DNA of 64,000 nt from Prorocentrum cordatum. Taxonomy: Eukaryota; Sar; Dinophyceae; Prorocentrales; Prorocentraceae. The DNA lies in NCBI GenBank assembly GCA_963575745.1, contig CAUYUJ010017804.1, positions 696,839 through 760,838 on the forward strand. The letters are read 5' to 3'. The notes beneath the pieces were generated by a model. It did no database searches. It was not told the origin of the DNA and saw only the letters and a list, made by a program, of their open reading frames with translations. Below, piece after piece: positions 21,310-33,548 of this stretch; the stretch's first letter is position 1; each line of letters begins with the position of its first letter. The position numbers and the translations under genes were made by a program.

Positions 21310-23283
21310 GTTGAACGAATGGGAGGGGACTTTCTAAGGGGCCACGAAACGTGTGAGAGGTGTGCCGAAATGGGTGCGGTGCCGCCATGCGAACGCAGCC
21401 ACTGGGGCCCTCGGTGGAGCTCCCTATGGGGCCACGAAACGTGTGAGGGGTGTGCCGAAATTGGTGCGGTGCCGCCATGCGAACGCAGCCACGGGGGCCC
21501 TCGGTGGAGCTCCCTATGGGGCCACGAAACGTGTGAAGGGTGTGCCGAAATGAACGCGGTGCCGGCATGCGACACAGCCACTGGAGCCCTCGGTGGAGCT
21601 CCCTATGGGGCCACGAAGCGTGTGAGGGGTGTGCCGAAATGGGCGCGGTGCCGCCATGCGAACGCAGCCATTGAAGCCCTCGGTGGAGCTCCCTGTGAGG
21701 CCACGAAGCGTGTGAAGGGTGTCCCGAAATTGGTGCGGTGCCGCAATGCGAACGCAGCCACTGGGGCCCTCGGTGGAGCTACCTATGTGCCGAAATGGGC
21801 GTGGTGCCGCCATGCGAACGCAGCCACGGGGGCCCTCGGTGGAGCTCCCTCGCCGAAATGGGTGCGGTGCCGCCATGCGAACGCAGCCAGTGGGGGCTTC
21901 GGTGGAGCTCCCTATGGGGCCACGAAACGTGTGAGGGGTGTGCCGACATGGATGCGGTGCCGCCATGCGAACGCAGCCACGGGGGCCCTCGGTGGAGCTC
22001 CCTATGGGGCCACGAAACGTGTGAGGGGTGTGCCAAAATTGGTGCGGTGCCGCCATGCGAACGCAGCCACTGGGGCCCCCGGTGGAGCTCCCTATGGGGC
22101 CACGAAACGTGTGAAGGGTGTGCCGAAATGTGCGCGGTGCCGCCATTCGAACGCAGCCACTGGAGCCCTCGGTGGAGCTCCCTATGGGGCCCACGAAGGC
22201 CACACCCAGTGGGTCCTTGTGCCGAAATGGGCGCGGTGCCGCCATGCGAACGCAGCCATTGGAGCCCTCGGTGGACCTCCTTTGAAGCCACGAAACGTGT
22301 GAGGGGTGTGCCGAAGTAGGCGCGGTGCCGCCATGCGAACGCAGCCACGGGGGCCCTCGGTGGAGCTCCCTATGGGGCCACGAAACGTGTGAGGGGTGTG
22401 CCGAAATGGGTGCGGTGCCGCCATGCGAACGCAGCCACTGGGGCCCTCGGTGGAGCTCCCTATGGGGCCACGAAACGAGTGAGGGGTGTGCCGAAATGGG
22501 TGCGAACGCAGCCACTGGGGCCTTCGGTGGAGCTCCCTATGGGGCCACGAACGTGTGAGGGGTGCGCCGAATGGGTGCGGTGCCGCCATGCAACGCAGCC
22601 ACTGGGGCCCTCGGTGGAGCTCCCTATGGGGCCACGAACGTGTGAGGGGTGTGCCGAAATGGGGCGGGGCCGCCATGCGAACGCAGCCACTGGAGCCCTC
22701 GGCAGAGCTCCTCATGGGGCCACGAAACGTGTGAGGGGTGTGCCCGAAATGGGCGCGGTGCCGCCATTGCGAACCACACGGGGGCGGTGGAGCTCCCTAT
22801 GGGGCCACGAAGCGTGTGAGGGGTGTGCCGAAATGGGTGCGGTGCCGCCATGCGAACGCAGCCACTGGGGCCCTCGGTGGAGCTCCCTATGGGGCCACGA
22901 AACGTGTGAGGGGTGTGCCGAAATGGGTGCGGTGCCGCCATGCGAACGCAGCTGCTGGGGCCCTCGGTGGAGCTCCCTATGGGGCCACGAAGCGTGTATG
23001 GGGTGTACCGAAATGGGTGCGGTGCCGCCATGCGAACGCAGCCACTGGAGCCCTCGGTGGAGCTCCCTATGAGGCCACGAAACGTGTGAGGGGTGTGCCG
23101 ACATGGGTGCGGTACCGCCATGCGAAAGCAGCCAGTGGGGGCTTCGGTGGAGCTCCCTATGGGGCCACGAAACGTGTGAGGGGTGTGCCGAAATGGGTGC
23201 GGTGCCACCATGCGAACGCAGCCACGGGGGCCCTCGGTGGAGCTCCCTATGGGGCCACGAAACGTGTGAGGGGCGTGCCGTGA
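21310..23283 (+). repeat. 90-bp satellite array 2 (about 22 units)
   Basis: Unit landmarks: GGTGGAGCTCCCTATGGGGC, CACGAAACGTGTGAGGGGTG, TGCCGAAATGGGTGCGGTGC, CGCCATGCGAACGCAGCCAC. Several units are shortened (about 21780-21860 and 22490-22560). It gives open frames of 227-358 codons on both strands, made of 30-residue repeats such as PPCERSHWGPRWSSLWGHET. I read these as satellite artefacts because all frames are equally open. Confidence 0.95.
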
Positions 23284-23929
23284 TAGTGGGAGGAGGGAGG
23301 AGGGAGGGGGGAGGAAGGAAGGAAGGAAGGAGTGAACGCGGGGCGCTGTCTCTTCAAAACGAGGACCCAACACCACAGGATGGTTGGGAACAAACAGAAG
23401 CGCAATGGGACCAATAACCAGAACGATAACACAGCTACGAATATGACTACGAATGCGAATGCGACTAATAATATGAAGAGTACCAATAATGACATCAACT
23501 AAACTGAGAAAACTAATAATAATGATAGGAACCATAATACTAACACGAATAAGGATACTAATCATAATCGTAAGAGTGATACGGATATCAATGTTATTCT
23601 GAATAAATCTACGATTAAGAGTAACAATAAGAATATTAATACTCATAATAATAAAGGTAGTAATGGCAATAATAATGATAACAGTAAGGCTACGAGGCAA
23701 AGTAATAATACTAATACAAAAATACTAGTAGGAGTAATACTGATATAACAAACGAATGTAAGAATCACACTCCGAATATTAATACATATACTAATAAGAA
23801 TAACACTCAGACGAATAATACTAATACTAATAAAAACAAGAATGATGCCCGCAATTAGAAAAATTGTGAAAATGAGCATAAGAACCAGACTAATACTCAT
23901 AACAAGCATAAGAAAATAGCTTGGCCTCA
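23284..23929. other. AT-rich AAT/ATA low-complexity island
   Basis: After a GGAA repeat, about 480 bases are rich in AATAAT, ACTAAT and AACAAG. The base composition is far lower in GC than anything around it. No gene. Confidence 0.8.
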
Positions 23930-24081
23930 TCATCATCATCATCCTTGTCCTATACGATTTGTATTACCACCCCTGTTGAAACGTTGTTTTTTCTCCTGGC
24001 CGTCGCGCGGGGCAGTGCATCCGAGGACATCGCCCCCGCCGCGCGCGGCGCGTTATCTTAGGGCCCGCGCCACCAAAATTA
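23930..24081 (+). repeat. 150-bp dispersed repeat, copy 2
   Basis: Second copy of 21089-21241. The two copies bracket satellite array 2 and the AT-rich island. Confidence 0.85.
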
Positions 24082-24559
24082 TTTGTTCTCCATCGTGGGC
24101 ACGGACGGTCCCCTTTCACAGCTGGGCTCTCCCTTGCGCGGGACTTGATATTGTAATTGTTGGTGTTGGCGTTGTTGGCGTTTTTGATGTTGATGTTGTT
24201 ATTGGCCTTGTTGTTCTAGATCTGAAGTTCATTGCTGGCATCATTGTCGTTGTTCGTGCTGGCGGCGTGCCGCAAGGGAGTCTTGAGGAGGAGGAGGAAG
24301 ATTTGTTCTGTTTAGCTCGGCCAAGCCTCTTGACTGAGGCCTCGGCCCTCGGTTTCATCCGCAGTGGCGAATGAGAGCCAAAATGTTGCGAGGATGTCTC
24401 AGGCGGTGTGCTTGTTCCGGCGAGCAGACTCGTCTGCGTTCACATAAAGGTGCGAGGTGCCAGGGTAACGTTTCTGCGGTGCCGGGCGCGCTGCACTTTC
24501 GCCTGAGAGGGGGGGGTCTTAATTGCTCCCCCGGGTTATCACACCGGGCGCCTGCGGCG
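24082..24559. other. no gene recognised
   Basis: A TTGTTGGTGTTGGCGTTG low-complexity run at about 24155-24215. Otherwise unassigned. Confidence 0.45.
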
Positions 24560-25020
24560 GAGTTTGGAGGGCGGAGGGTCTGAACTTAGTTTGAACGAAG
24601 TTCCCAATAATATCTGCGAAACAGAATCGAGCGAACCCAGTCCATTTACGCGAGCGCCACCTATTCTTTTCCCGCCGCCGACGCTCCAGGACAGGCGAGA
24701 GGCGCCCTCGGCCGTTCCCAGGCGGCCACGGAACCGACAAGATGGCCTCCAGAACGCCCATGGCGGCCCCCGAACAGCCGCAAAGGCGCCGAAGGCGGCC
24801 CGAGAGGGCCCCACATACGAGCCGACGACGCATGCCTTCCACTCGAAGAAGGCCCCAGGAAGCACCAAGAGGTGCCCAAAAAGCACCCGAAATTCTTCCC
24901 AGAGGCCAACAACAAGCCCCACGAGGCCCCGAAACAACCCTCAAGAGGCTCCAAATCGGCTTCCAAGGGCGCGCGAGAGGCCCCCGACGAAATCCAAACG
25001 AACATCCGAAAGCCCTCTGA
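24560..25020. repeat. GGCCCCAAGA-type satellite, diverged copy
   Basis: AAGGCGCC, AGAGGCCCC and CCCAAGAGG-like words at irregular spacing, with a leader (CGCTCCAGGACAG after a short AT-richer stretch) resembling the modules at 39-43 kb. Confidence 0.6.
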
Positions 25021-25399
25021 CCCATGACCCAGGCACAATGGATTTTGATTCGGTGTTGCATGCATCCTGTGCTATCGGTGCTCACATCTGGCGTGCGCTC
25101 TGTGTCATCGGTCGTTCGAGGCCTCCCCGAGGCTCACATAACTGCGACCGGCTCCTCTTGCCCGGGCCATTCCCGCGGGGGCGAGGGGTCAGCTGGTCGC
25201 GCTTGCCCCCGTGGCCAGCATCATTCCAAGCGTCTCCCTCGCCCCCCCCCCCCCCCCCATTTCTCAGCGTGGGCCGCGTCGTCATGCTGGAGCTCTTGGT
25301 CAGATTTATCACGACTTTGATTGGCATCGCCTCTGGCCCTGCGTTACCGGCGACGCAGCGCGTCGCGATCGCGCGCCGTAGTCGTCGCTAGCATCAGCA
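25021..25399. other. no gene recognised; poly-C tract
   Basis: A run of C at about 25240-25258. Nothing else supportable. Confidence 0.45.
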
Positions 25400-28300
25400 A
25401 AAGAATCGCCCTCACTCGAATTGTCATCATTCTCAATCTATCATCATCCAGCCCGTCGTCATCACTATGGGGTCCGCCACGCCTAGCGCGTGCGTCGTCG
25501 CAACCGCCGCCTCGCCCATCGCCCCCCCCATCGCGCGCGCTCAGATTCTAGCGCAGGTCGGGCAGCTGCTGCATCGTGCCTGTCTGGTGGCCCAGAACAC
25601 AAGGGCATCTCTCGCAAGCGTCTCGCCCGCGACCCAGGCGCGGCGGCGGGGTGGGCCGCGGGCCGCTAGATAATGGGCAATGGCCCTTGCGCGCCTTCTC
25701 TACCGGGCGCCGCGCGCTGCTGTCGCGCGCCCCCTCTGCTTCGCACTGCTCCGGGCGCCCCCTGGCGACGGGGCCCGCCTCCATCCCGCGGGCCAGCGGG
25801 GCCCCCAGCGCCCAGGGATCGCCGGGGGGGCTCGGCGCCGCCGAGCCGGCCTGCGGGGCGGGGGCATCGCGCGGGTCGCGCCCCGCGCAGGTCGCAGCGA
25901 TTCCGCGGGCTCCAGGCCGTTCGCGCGGACGGACTGCCTGCCTCGGTTAGCATCGTGATTTACTCTCTTTGTCGCTGGCCTATGGTTGTCGCGTCCAGCT
26001 GCCGCTCTTCAACTCGGGCCCACTGGAGTCTATCTCCACCGCGTCGCGCCGCTGGCGCTCCGACTGACGCGTCGCGCTGGCTTCGTGCTTCGCAGATTTT
26101 CGTCGCCAGCTTGATGTCGTCGTTTTTAGACGTCGTCCTCGGGGTCCCGCTGTTATCATTATCGTTCTGCCGCGTCGATCCCGCTGCGCAGCGAGGCTGG
26201 CAATCTGCCTTGCTCGTCTCCTCCGTCTGGCGCCGATCGCGCTGCAGTCTCTGCGACGCGTCCATGCAGCGCGCTTTCGGGCGCGTGTACCTATCGATTT
26301 CGCCCCTTGCATTGCTGGCCCAAGACGTTATCCAAACCGCGGTGGGCCCGCCCAGTCTTCTCTGCGCGCGCTCGCGGCCTCAGCTGAAGGCGTCTCGTCG
26401 AGCGCGTTCGCCCCGGCTTTGGCGGCCCGCCCCCTCGCGCGGGCGTGCCGGCTGCCAGCTGATGCAGGGCAGCGCTGGTCACCCATCACCTGCGGGGATC
26501 TTCAAATCTCTGCGTCCTGCGGCGCCCATCTGTGGCCGGAGACGCCGCCGCCCCGCGCGCCCAGCCCCCGCGCCGCCCGCGCAGGCGACCGGCGTCTCGC
26601 GCGCGGTTGAAGCTCCCGCGCAGCACTAGCGTCTTGCACTCTGTCCTCGATGTCCGAACCGTTGACAATCATGAGCATGAAGCCGCACCCGCGCGCCTGC
26701 GCCCATTCCGTTGGCGCGTGCTTCCCTGGGCCCCCCTCCCCGCGCCCCAAGCGCATCTATTTGCCGTCGGCCCCCTTGTGCATCGTATGGTCCGAGACTG
26801 CTTCCAGCTGCTTGCAGCGCCCAGAGGGCTGACCATGTCCGCCAACTCGACGATCGCGCTGCAGTCTAGGGGGTCCCAGCACTGCCGCGCGCGCTGAAAG
26901 TGCGCCTAGGCATTCGGCGCGCTCTCTCGAGTGATCTCTCTCCGTCGCTCATGGTCTGCGCCTGTGGAGCAATGAGGTCGGTTGCAGTTTCAGCTCCCCG
27001 CTGCGCATTCCCGTCGACGAGCTCGTGACTCGTTGCCTCTGGCGATGGGCATGGGCCGCCGCGCGCGCCCGATGGCAGGTTTCGACGCCCGCATGCGAGT
27101 GGCAGTTGATGGTTCGGACCCCACGTGGCCCTCGTCTCTGGTCGACATGCCCCCCCGCCATCTTTTGCCAGCGCCCGACCGGCAGTCCTCTTGGTCATGA
27201 GACTGCAGGGCCTCTTGCCGCCCGCCGCCATCTGCGAATCGCCGACGATGGCGACGGGGTCGCGCGCGGGCCTCAAGGTCAATCCACCAGCTCCGCCGCT
27301 CCGGTGGTCTGAGGCCAAGTAATCTCTCCGAAGCATCCTGGGGGTGAATCTCTCCGCGGCGCCCTGGTCTTCTTGAGATATCAGCACTGCGCCCAATTCT
27401 GCGCGTGCTGTGCACGTGTCTGATGCGCTAAATGGGCCGCCCGCGAGAGCGAAGGTAGCGCTGGCGGTGCCGATGTCTTGTCCTATTTCTGCCCTGCTAC
27501 TCCCCGCCGCCCAGCGTTCGTCGGTGGCCCTCCCCCCGTGCTGGCGGGGGCCGCGTTGAGCGCGCGTTCTGTGGCAACGCGCCCCTGGCCCAGAAAGTCG
27601 CCCCCGGCGGGAGGTCTCCGACTTCGCTGGCTCTGGGCGCCAGGCCGGCTGCGTATAAAACCGCACGTGCTCTATCACTTGTGCGGCGGGGCACTCGCGC
27701 AGGCGATGGGGCGGCGCGTCGTCGGCCTCCAGCGCGCGTCGCTGGCGCTCTGATTGGGCCTGCCACCCAGCTGCGCGACGTGTCTGGCAGGTCCAAATGG
27801 CAGCGCGCGCTGCGGTCTCCAGTGCCCCTGCTTCCTGGCGTCGCCCAAATTCCTGAACTGTCTAGCGCCGCCGTGGGCCGCGCCGGCAATCGCCTCGAGA
27901 CTGAAACCCTTGCCCTTCATGGTGCCGCTTGGCCTGGCGCGGTAGGCTCACTGCTTCCGCCTCTTGCATACTTCTTCCCAGCTCTGTTAAGTCGGCGCAT
28001 TCCCCGTCGCATGTCCACCAAACATCTCCATGGTGGTTCGTCAACTCGGCGAGCCGAGGGGCTGCCGCGGCGGCAGCGGCTGCCGCCCGCCCGCCTCGGC
28101 GTCGAGCCACCGCTTGCCGCCCGCCTCGGAGGTGGTCGCGCAGATCCTCTCTGGCGCTGGCGCGCCACATCCTTGCTCGCTCTCGCACCTGCCTGATGGC
28201 GTCGGCAGCCCGCGGCTCTTTCACTCCGCGAAATCGCCAGCGGGGCTCATGCCTCGCATCGGTGCCCATGTCGCCTGGTTGCGCTGCTGCTTGGCTCTGA

Positions 28301-28950
28301 TGTCGGCACGTCGCAGGCCGGCTATTACGCGCCCCCATCTTGCAGCTCTGAGGCAGGGCCCACGCGCATATTCCACTGCCTTGCCAAAGCCACGCTCTCG
28401 CAGCGCCCTTCGCCGCCGTCGATCTATCGCCGCGTTGCGCCCCGCGTCTTTCATCGCATCGGCCTGCGTTAGCTTGAGATCGCTTCGCTTTGCAGCGCGG
28501 CCCACCGCCTCCCCGAATGATGGGCGCGACGCAGCGCGGGCCAACTTGCGAGCAATGCGCAGCATGTCGAGCTTGCAGCTTGCGATGATGGTTACGCGCT
28601 CGTTGCCATGTGACCCCCCGACGATGCGACGCGGCCGTTCTGCGCGGGCCTGCACGTCGTCGACGCGCAGGACTGGCCATGCGTCGAGGGCCCGGATGCG
28701 CGCCCAGTCCACGATGCCGCGCCGCATCGCGCCAGCGGGATTGCCGGCGCGGCTGCAAGCCGCGTAAATGCGTTTGCACGGCGCGAGTAGGAGGCCGCGC
28801 GCGCCGATGCCCTGAACGTGCGCGGCGCCGCGTGCATCGACGTGCGCGCGTAGAGCTCAGTTGCAGCGTAGTCCAGCGCCTGCGCCTTGCCTATGAGCTT
28901 CGCGAGGTTGACGATATCTCGGGCGTGCCCCGAATCTGTTTCTCGCGAAG
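25400..28950 (-). pseudogene. large decayed coding-like region, probable old retroelement
   Basis: Minus-strand frames contain protein-like stretches with frequent switches: GKAQALDYAATELYARTSMH (about 28850), VTIIASCKLDMLRIARKLAR (about 28570), AELTNHHGDVWWTCDGECAD (about 28010), DPVAIVGDSQMAAGGKRPCS (about 27240) and GFMLMIVNGSDIEDRVQDAS (about 26670). Amino-acid usage is balanced, unlike the satellite artefacts, but no catalytic motif of reverse transcriptase, endonuclease, integrase or protease could be placed. No splice sites were established. It could be one old LINE-like ORF with many indels or several genes with introns. Confidence 0.3.
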
Positions 28951-28969
28951 TAAGCGGGCTGAGCTGGGC

Positions 28970-29022
28970 TGAACTCAACTCACACTGAACTGAACTGGAC
29001 TGAACGAACTGAACTGAACAGG
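28970..29022. repeat. (ACTGA)n short repeat
   Basis: ACTGAACTGAACTGGACTGA-type pentamers, about ten units with substitutions. Confidence 0.8.
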
Positions 29023-29039
29023 CTGGTCGCACCCGCTAC

Positions 29040-30185
29040 GCGGCGGTTATATTCTCTGCCGCCAAGGGCGCAACGCATGGCGCAATCGCTAGGAGAAGGT
29101 TGTGTTCTCGGCCGCCGAAGGCGCAATCTATGGAACAACCGGTAGCAGGCGGTTGTATTCTCGGCCACCGACGGCACAACCTACGGCGCAACCGATTGGA
29201 AACGGTTTTAGTCTCGGCCGCCGAGGGCGCAACCTGTGGCACAACTGCTAGGAGACAGTTTTGTTCTGGCGCCGAGGGCGCAAACTCTGGCAGAATCGCT
29301 AGGAGGTTGTTTTATTCTCGGCCGCCGGGGGCGCAACCTGCGGCGCGACCGCTCAGAGACGGTTCTTTTCTCGGCCGCCGACGGCGCAACCTATGGAGCA
29401 ACCGATCGGATGAAGTTTTATTCCCGGCCCCCGAGGGCGCAACCTGTGGCGCCACCGATTGGAGGCAATTGTATTCTCGGCCGCCGAGGGCACAACCCAT
29501 GGCGCAACCGATAGGAGAGGGTTTTGTTCTTGGCCGCCAAGGGCGCAACTTATGGCGCAAACGATAGGAGACGGTTTTGTTCTCGGCCGAAAGGGGCCCA
29601 CCCATGGCGCAACCGATTGAAAACTGTTTTATTCTCGGCCGCCGAAGACGCTGCCTATGGCGCAACCGATAGAAGACGGTTTTATTCTCGGCCGCCGAAA
29701 CCGCTACCTATGGCGCAACCGATCGGAAACGGTTTTGTTCTCGGCCGCCGAGGGTGCTACCTACGGTGCAACCAATGGGATACGGATTTATTTTCGGCCG
29801 CCGGGGGCACAACCGACGGCGCAAACGATGAGAGACGGTGTTGTTTTCGGGCGCCGAGGGCGCAGCCTGTGGCGCAACCGATCGGACGAGGGGAGAAAGT
29901 TTTATTATCGGCCGCCGAGGGCGCATGGCGCAACCGACAGGAGACGGTTTTATTCTCGGCCGAAAGGGACCCAACCCATGGCACAACCAATAAGAGACGG
30001 CTTTATTCTCGGCCGAAAGGGACCCAACCTATGGCGCAACCAATAAGAGACGGTTTTATTCTCGGCCGCCGGGGCACAACCGACGGCGCAGACGATTGGA
30101 GACGGTTTTGTTCTCGGCCGCCGAGGGCGCAGCCTGTGGCGCAACCGATCGGACGATGGGAGATGATTTTATGATCGGCCGCCGA
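29040..30185. repeat. 53-bp minisatellite (about 20 units)
   Basis: Unit landmarks TTCTCGGCCGCCGAGGGCGC, AACCTATGGCGCAACCGAT and GGAGACGGTTTTG. Unit length is 53-54, so each unit is read in a different frame from the last and the 60-216 codon frames are not genes. Some units replace GCCGAGGGCGC with AAAGGGACCC. Confidence 0.95.
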
Positions 30186-30479
30186 GGTACCAGGAGAGGA
30201 AGGGTAAGCAGGAGGAGAAGAGGAGAAACGAGGACGAAGTCCTAGATGAGGACGACGAGGAGGAGATGGAGCAGGAGGAAGACGGGGGGGATAAGGACGA
30301 GGAGGACGACGACGACGATCAATATGTGGAGGAAGACGGGGACGAATACGAGTAGTACGAGGACGAAGCATGGGCATTCGAATGCGTGCGGGGCTACGCC
30401 CGATGTAGGTTCGCCGTTTGGGCTGGCGGTGGGGCCCAAGCGGCGAGCTGTCTTGTGATTGTAGGACTTCTCCTGGTCT
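30186..30479. other. GAC/GGA-rich low complexity, no gene
   Basis: GACGAGGAGGA-type repeats at about 30240-30330. Confidence 0.6.
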
Positions 30480-31690
30480 AGGGTTAGGGTAGCCCACGCC
30501 TCGGCATATTGTCCTCTAGCAGCTGGCTCCGTCGGTGGCGGCGAGCGCTCGGCGCCGACCCGTGGCCAGGTCGACGTAGTCGGTCTGCCCATCTGGGCCC
30601 TCGCCCTCCCGCGGTGGACGGGGCACGGGTTGCGATTGGGATGCGCGCGCCAGCTCGCCCTGGAAGTCGAAGGGGCGGGGCCCGCATCAATCAACCCACA
30701 GCGCTGGCTGTGCGGCGATAGCTGCCGCAATTGGTCCTTTTGAAACTATCTGGGCCATGGCCGCTCCATCAGCTGCCCAGATGGGGCATCACCTGGCGGT
30801 GTGCTATTGGGTTTCATCTTCGTGGTCTTGGTCGCGCCACTTGCAGAGTGGCGGCTCGTCCGCCGAGACCTTGGCTCGCGCCTTCCTCTGCTAGATGTGG
30901 TCACCACCGCTGAAGTAACTGTAAAGCAAGCCGCGCCTCCAGGCGGAGCATTTGGTGGCCCCTTTGGTGCGGGCCAACCAGCTAGCGGCGAAGCGGTCGA
31001 CGCCCAGACGGATCGTGCGAAAAAACCCAAGGTCGTGGCGAGCGGCGGCGACGTCCGAAAGAAAGCTGCACATCTGTGACGTTGGGGGCCTTTGTGTGAG
31101 GGCGCCGGAAACTAACGAGACGCAGCCACGACAGCGGCGTGCCAGAGTCGTCGACCAGGGTGCCAAAAGTCGGCCAGGTGCAGTTGAGTTGCTGCAGAGC
31201 TTGCCATAGACGCCCTACGGGTCCCCCCTCTAGCTCCTAGCTGGTACTGGCCCTGGGTCTGTAGCTGGGTGGTTTTCGTAACCAGGGCCGTATCGCGGTT
31301 GCATGGCGGCGAGCCGCGAGAATAACCCCATGTTGGGCGACAGCGCCCACCGCGAGGTCGTGCCCTGGGACGCAAACGGCCGCCAGTGACCAGGAAAGAC
31401 CCCAGCGCCCTCGTTGGACCTGGTCGCCGCACATTGGGTTTGGTTCTAAGCGCCGCGTCGCTCCGGGCTGGGGGCTTGGACATCCGCGCCCGTTACGCAG
31501 ACGCTGGCGGCCAAGGATACCGCTGGTTTGGCCTTGCCTTCCATGCGCGTGGGTAAGCGGCCGATGCGCGGGGGACATGCGCGGGCGCGTCTGACCCCAG
31601 CACCCGCGGTGGTGGTTCCGTTGAGTTCGGCTGGTGCTGAGGCACAAGCCAAGTCGATGCAGCTGCTCACAAACTTCACCTGGTGGACCT
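30480..31690 (-). pseudogene. decayed coding-like region of unknown origin
   Basis: Minus-strand fragments with protein-like composition: FVSSCIDLACASAPAELNG (about 31660), SMASSAATQLHLADFWHPG (about 31190), then CSFLSDVAAARHDLGFFRTI and RFAASWLARTKGATKCSAWR (about 30990-31070). Frames change several times. No family recognised. It is interrupted upstream by AG/AGAC repeats. Confidence 0.3.
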
Positions 31691-31699
31691 TGAGAGTCT

Positions 31700-31706
31700 T
31701 GCAGAA

Positions 31707-31781
<75 letters not shown>

Positions 31782-31925
31782 CACATAAAGACAGAGAGAC
31801 AGGCAGAGAGAGAGAGAGGAAGGAGGGAGGGGGAACGAGAGAGAAAGAGATACTTAAATCAATTAGTAAACAAAGATAGAGACAGAGAGGGAGAGAGGGA
31901 GAGAGAGAGAAGGAGACAACACACA
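31700..31925. repeat. (AG)n, (AGAC)n compound microsatellite
   Basis: AGAGAG 31700-31730, AGAC 31730-31780, then interrupted AG repeats to 31925. Confidence 0.95.
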
Positions 31926-32139
31926 CAACACAGACCAAGGAGCAGGCCCACAAGGGCCCGAAGGGCCCGAAGAGGAGGAGAAGCCTGATGAGGCGGCCGA
32001 AGAGGGGGGCGGAGCGGGCGGAATGGGGAGGTGATCGCCAAGCGCCTCGAGCTGGGCCAGGTCCCGGTGGTACGTGATCTGGCTGTGGTCCATGTACACA
32101 AGGTCGACGGAATGGAGGCCAACCTCAGCAGAGAAGAGG
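31926..32139. other. no gene recognised
   Basis: Nothing seen. Confidence 0.4.
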
Positions 32140-32580
32140 ACTGCACATATATGCGTGCACATTTACACATGCGTGGATACATACATATTCACACACTTAC
32201 GTATGTACAAATATGTAACCGCATGTCCATATGTGTAAAGGTGTACGCAACGATACATGCATCTACGCTAAAAAACGTAGATGTGAAGACGTAAGTACCA
32301 TTATGCGAACCCACAGCCACATACATGTACATCTATGTGTGTGTACATATACGTATACATATACATTTCCATATGCAACTACACATGCATATACATATAC
32401 ATAGTTATATGTAAATGTATGTATATGTACATACATACGCCGAATCCATCTAGATGTGTAAAACTATGTACTTGCATACGTGTGTATATATGCAAGTCTA
32501 CATATATACACATAACATCTACGCGTATGTAGATCTAGCTGTGCCAATACAACGAGTGCCTATACACAAAGAACACTGAT
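32140..32580. repeat. TACATA/TATGTA-rich AT tract
   Basis: Short interleaved ACATATACAT words. Composition contrasts sharply with the GC-rich flanks. Confidence 0.8.
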
Positions 32581-32599
32581 CCGGCTAGACCTTCATCCC

Positions 32600-33115
32600 G
32601 CTGGGAACCGCTGGGTTGCGAGCGCGCCTGGATGGCCCACGAGGGCTCCTGATGGCTTCCGGAGGGCCCCACGCTGGGCCAAGAGGGCTACAAGACGCCC
32701 ACGATGGCCACAAGACAATCCCAGAGGGCCCCTCTTCGCCCCAAGACACCCCAAGAGGCCTCCCAAGGGAGCTCCAAGAGGCCAACATCGCCCTTCGTGA
32801 AACGTACGTCCTCAGCATCAACAACTTCTCGCCTTCCCGACGCTCCAAGACGGCCCAAGACGCCCCCCAGATCGCCCCAAGACGGCCTAAGGGGCACTCA
32901 AGAGGCCCCCACGACAGCCCAAGAGAGCCCCAAGACGGCTCAAGAGGCGCACAAGACGGCCCGAGGGGGCCCCAGGACGGTCCCCGAGAGGCACCAAGGA
33001 CCCCCACAAGAGGCCCCCAACAAGCCCCAGCTCCCCAAGAGGCCCTAAAAAAAACCCAAGAGACTCCCAAACAGACCCCAAGAGGAGCCAAAACTGCTTC
33101 CGAAAAACACCCCTG
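32600..33115. repeat. GGCCCAAGA-type satellite, block 1
   Basis: Words such as CCCCAAGACGG, CCAAGAGGCC and CAAGACGGCCC recur every 12-30 bases. An AT-richer insert (about 32780-32845) ending in CTTCCCGACGCTCCAAGACG matches the module boundary seen in the 39-43 kb block. Confidence 0.8.
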
Positions 33116-33154
33116 CCCTCTGGATTAGTACGGCGACGGTCAGATACTATATAT

Positions 33155-33385
33155 TTATGTATATATATATATATATATATACACTTATGTGTATATGGAT
33201 ATTGGTATTTGATACCGGGATTGAGATGTTGAGTTATTTATATTTTCACATACATACATACATACATACATACATACATACATACATACATACATACATA
33301 CATACATACATACACATCCATCCATCCATCCATCCATCCATCCATGCATGCATGCATGCATGCATGCATGCATGCATGCATACAT
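33155..33385. repeat. compound (TA)n, (CATA)n, (CATC)n, (CATG)n microsatellite
   Basis: CATA at 33247-33312, CCAT at 33313-33345, GCAT at 33346-33380, with TA at 33160-33182. Three tetranucleotides differing by one base each lie end to end. Confidence 0.95.
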
Positions 33386-33399
33386 ATACACATATAAAA

Positions 33400-33548
33400 A
33401 CGAACGTACGCGTCCGCGCGGAACTCTTGGATCGGCGCTGGGCCCCCCCTGGCGCGCGGAGCGCGCCAAGGGGATCAAGCGCAGATCCAGGAAGTCCCCG
33501 CGTATCTCCGGAAGTGTATGCTTATGCAATATTCTTCGTCCTTGAAGC
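33400..33548 (-). mobile_element. introner A copy, 3' end lost in microsatellite
   Basis: Begins on the minus strand at the donor CAG|GCTTCAAGG directly after the methyltransferase-like exon, carries the family core (GGATCTGCGC, GGATCGGCGCTGG complement), and its second inverted repeat ends at CGCGCGGACGCGTACGTTCG before the CATG repeat. The acceptor end is missing. Confidence 0.65.

Noticed and set aside
20470-23283. CRISPR-like array
   Set aside because: Units are contiguous 90-mers with no spacers, and the genome is eukaryotic.
21238-23700. Long open frames with 30-residue repeats on both strands
   Set aside because: The 90-bp unit keeps every frame open; no frame is favoured, there is no start context and no domain.
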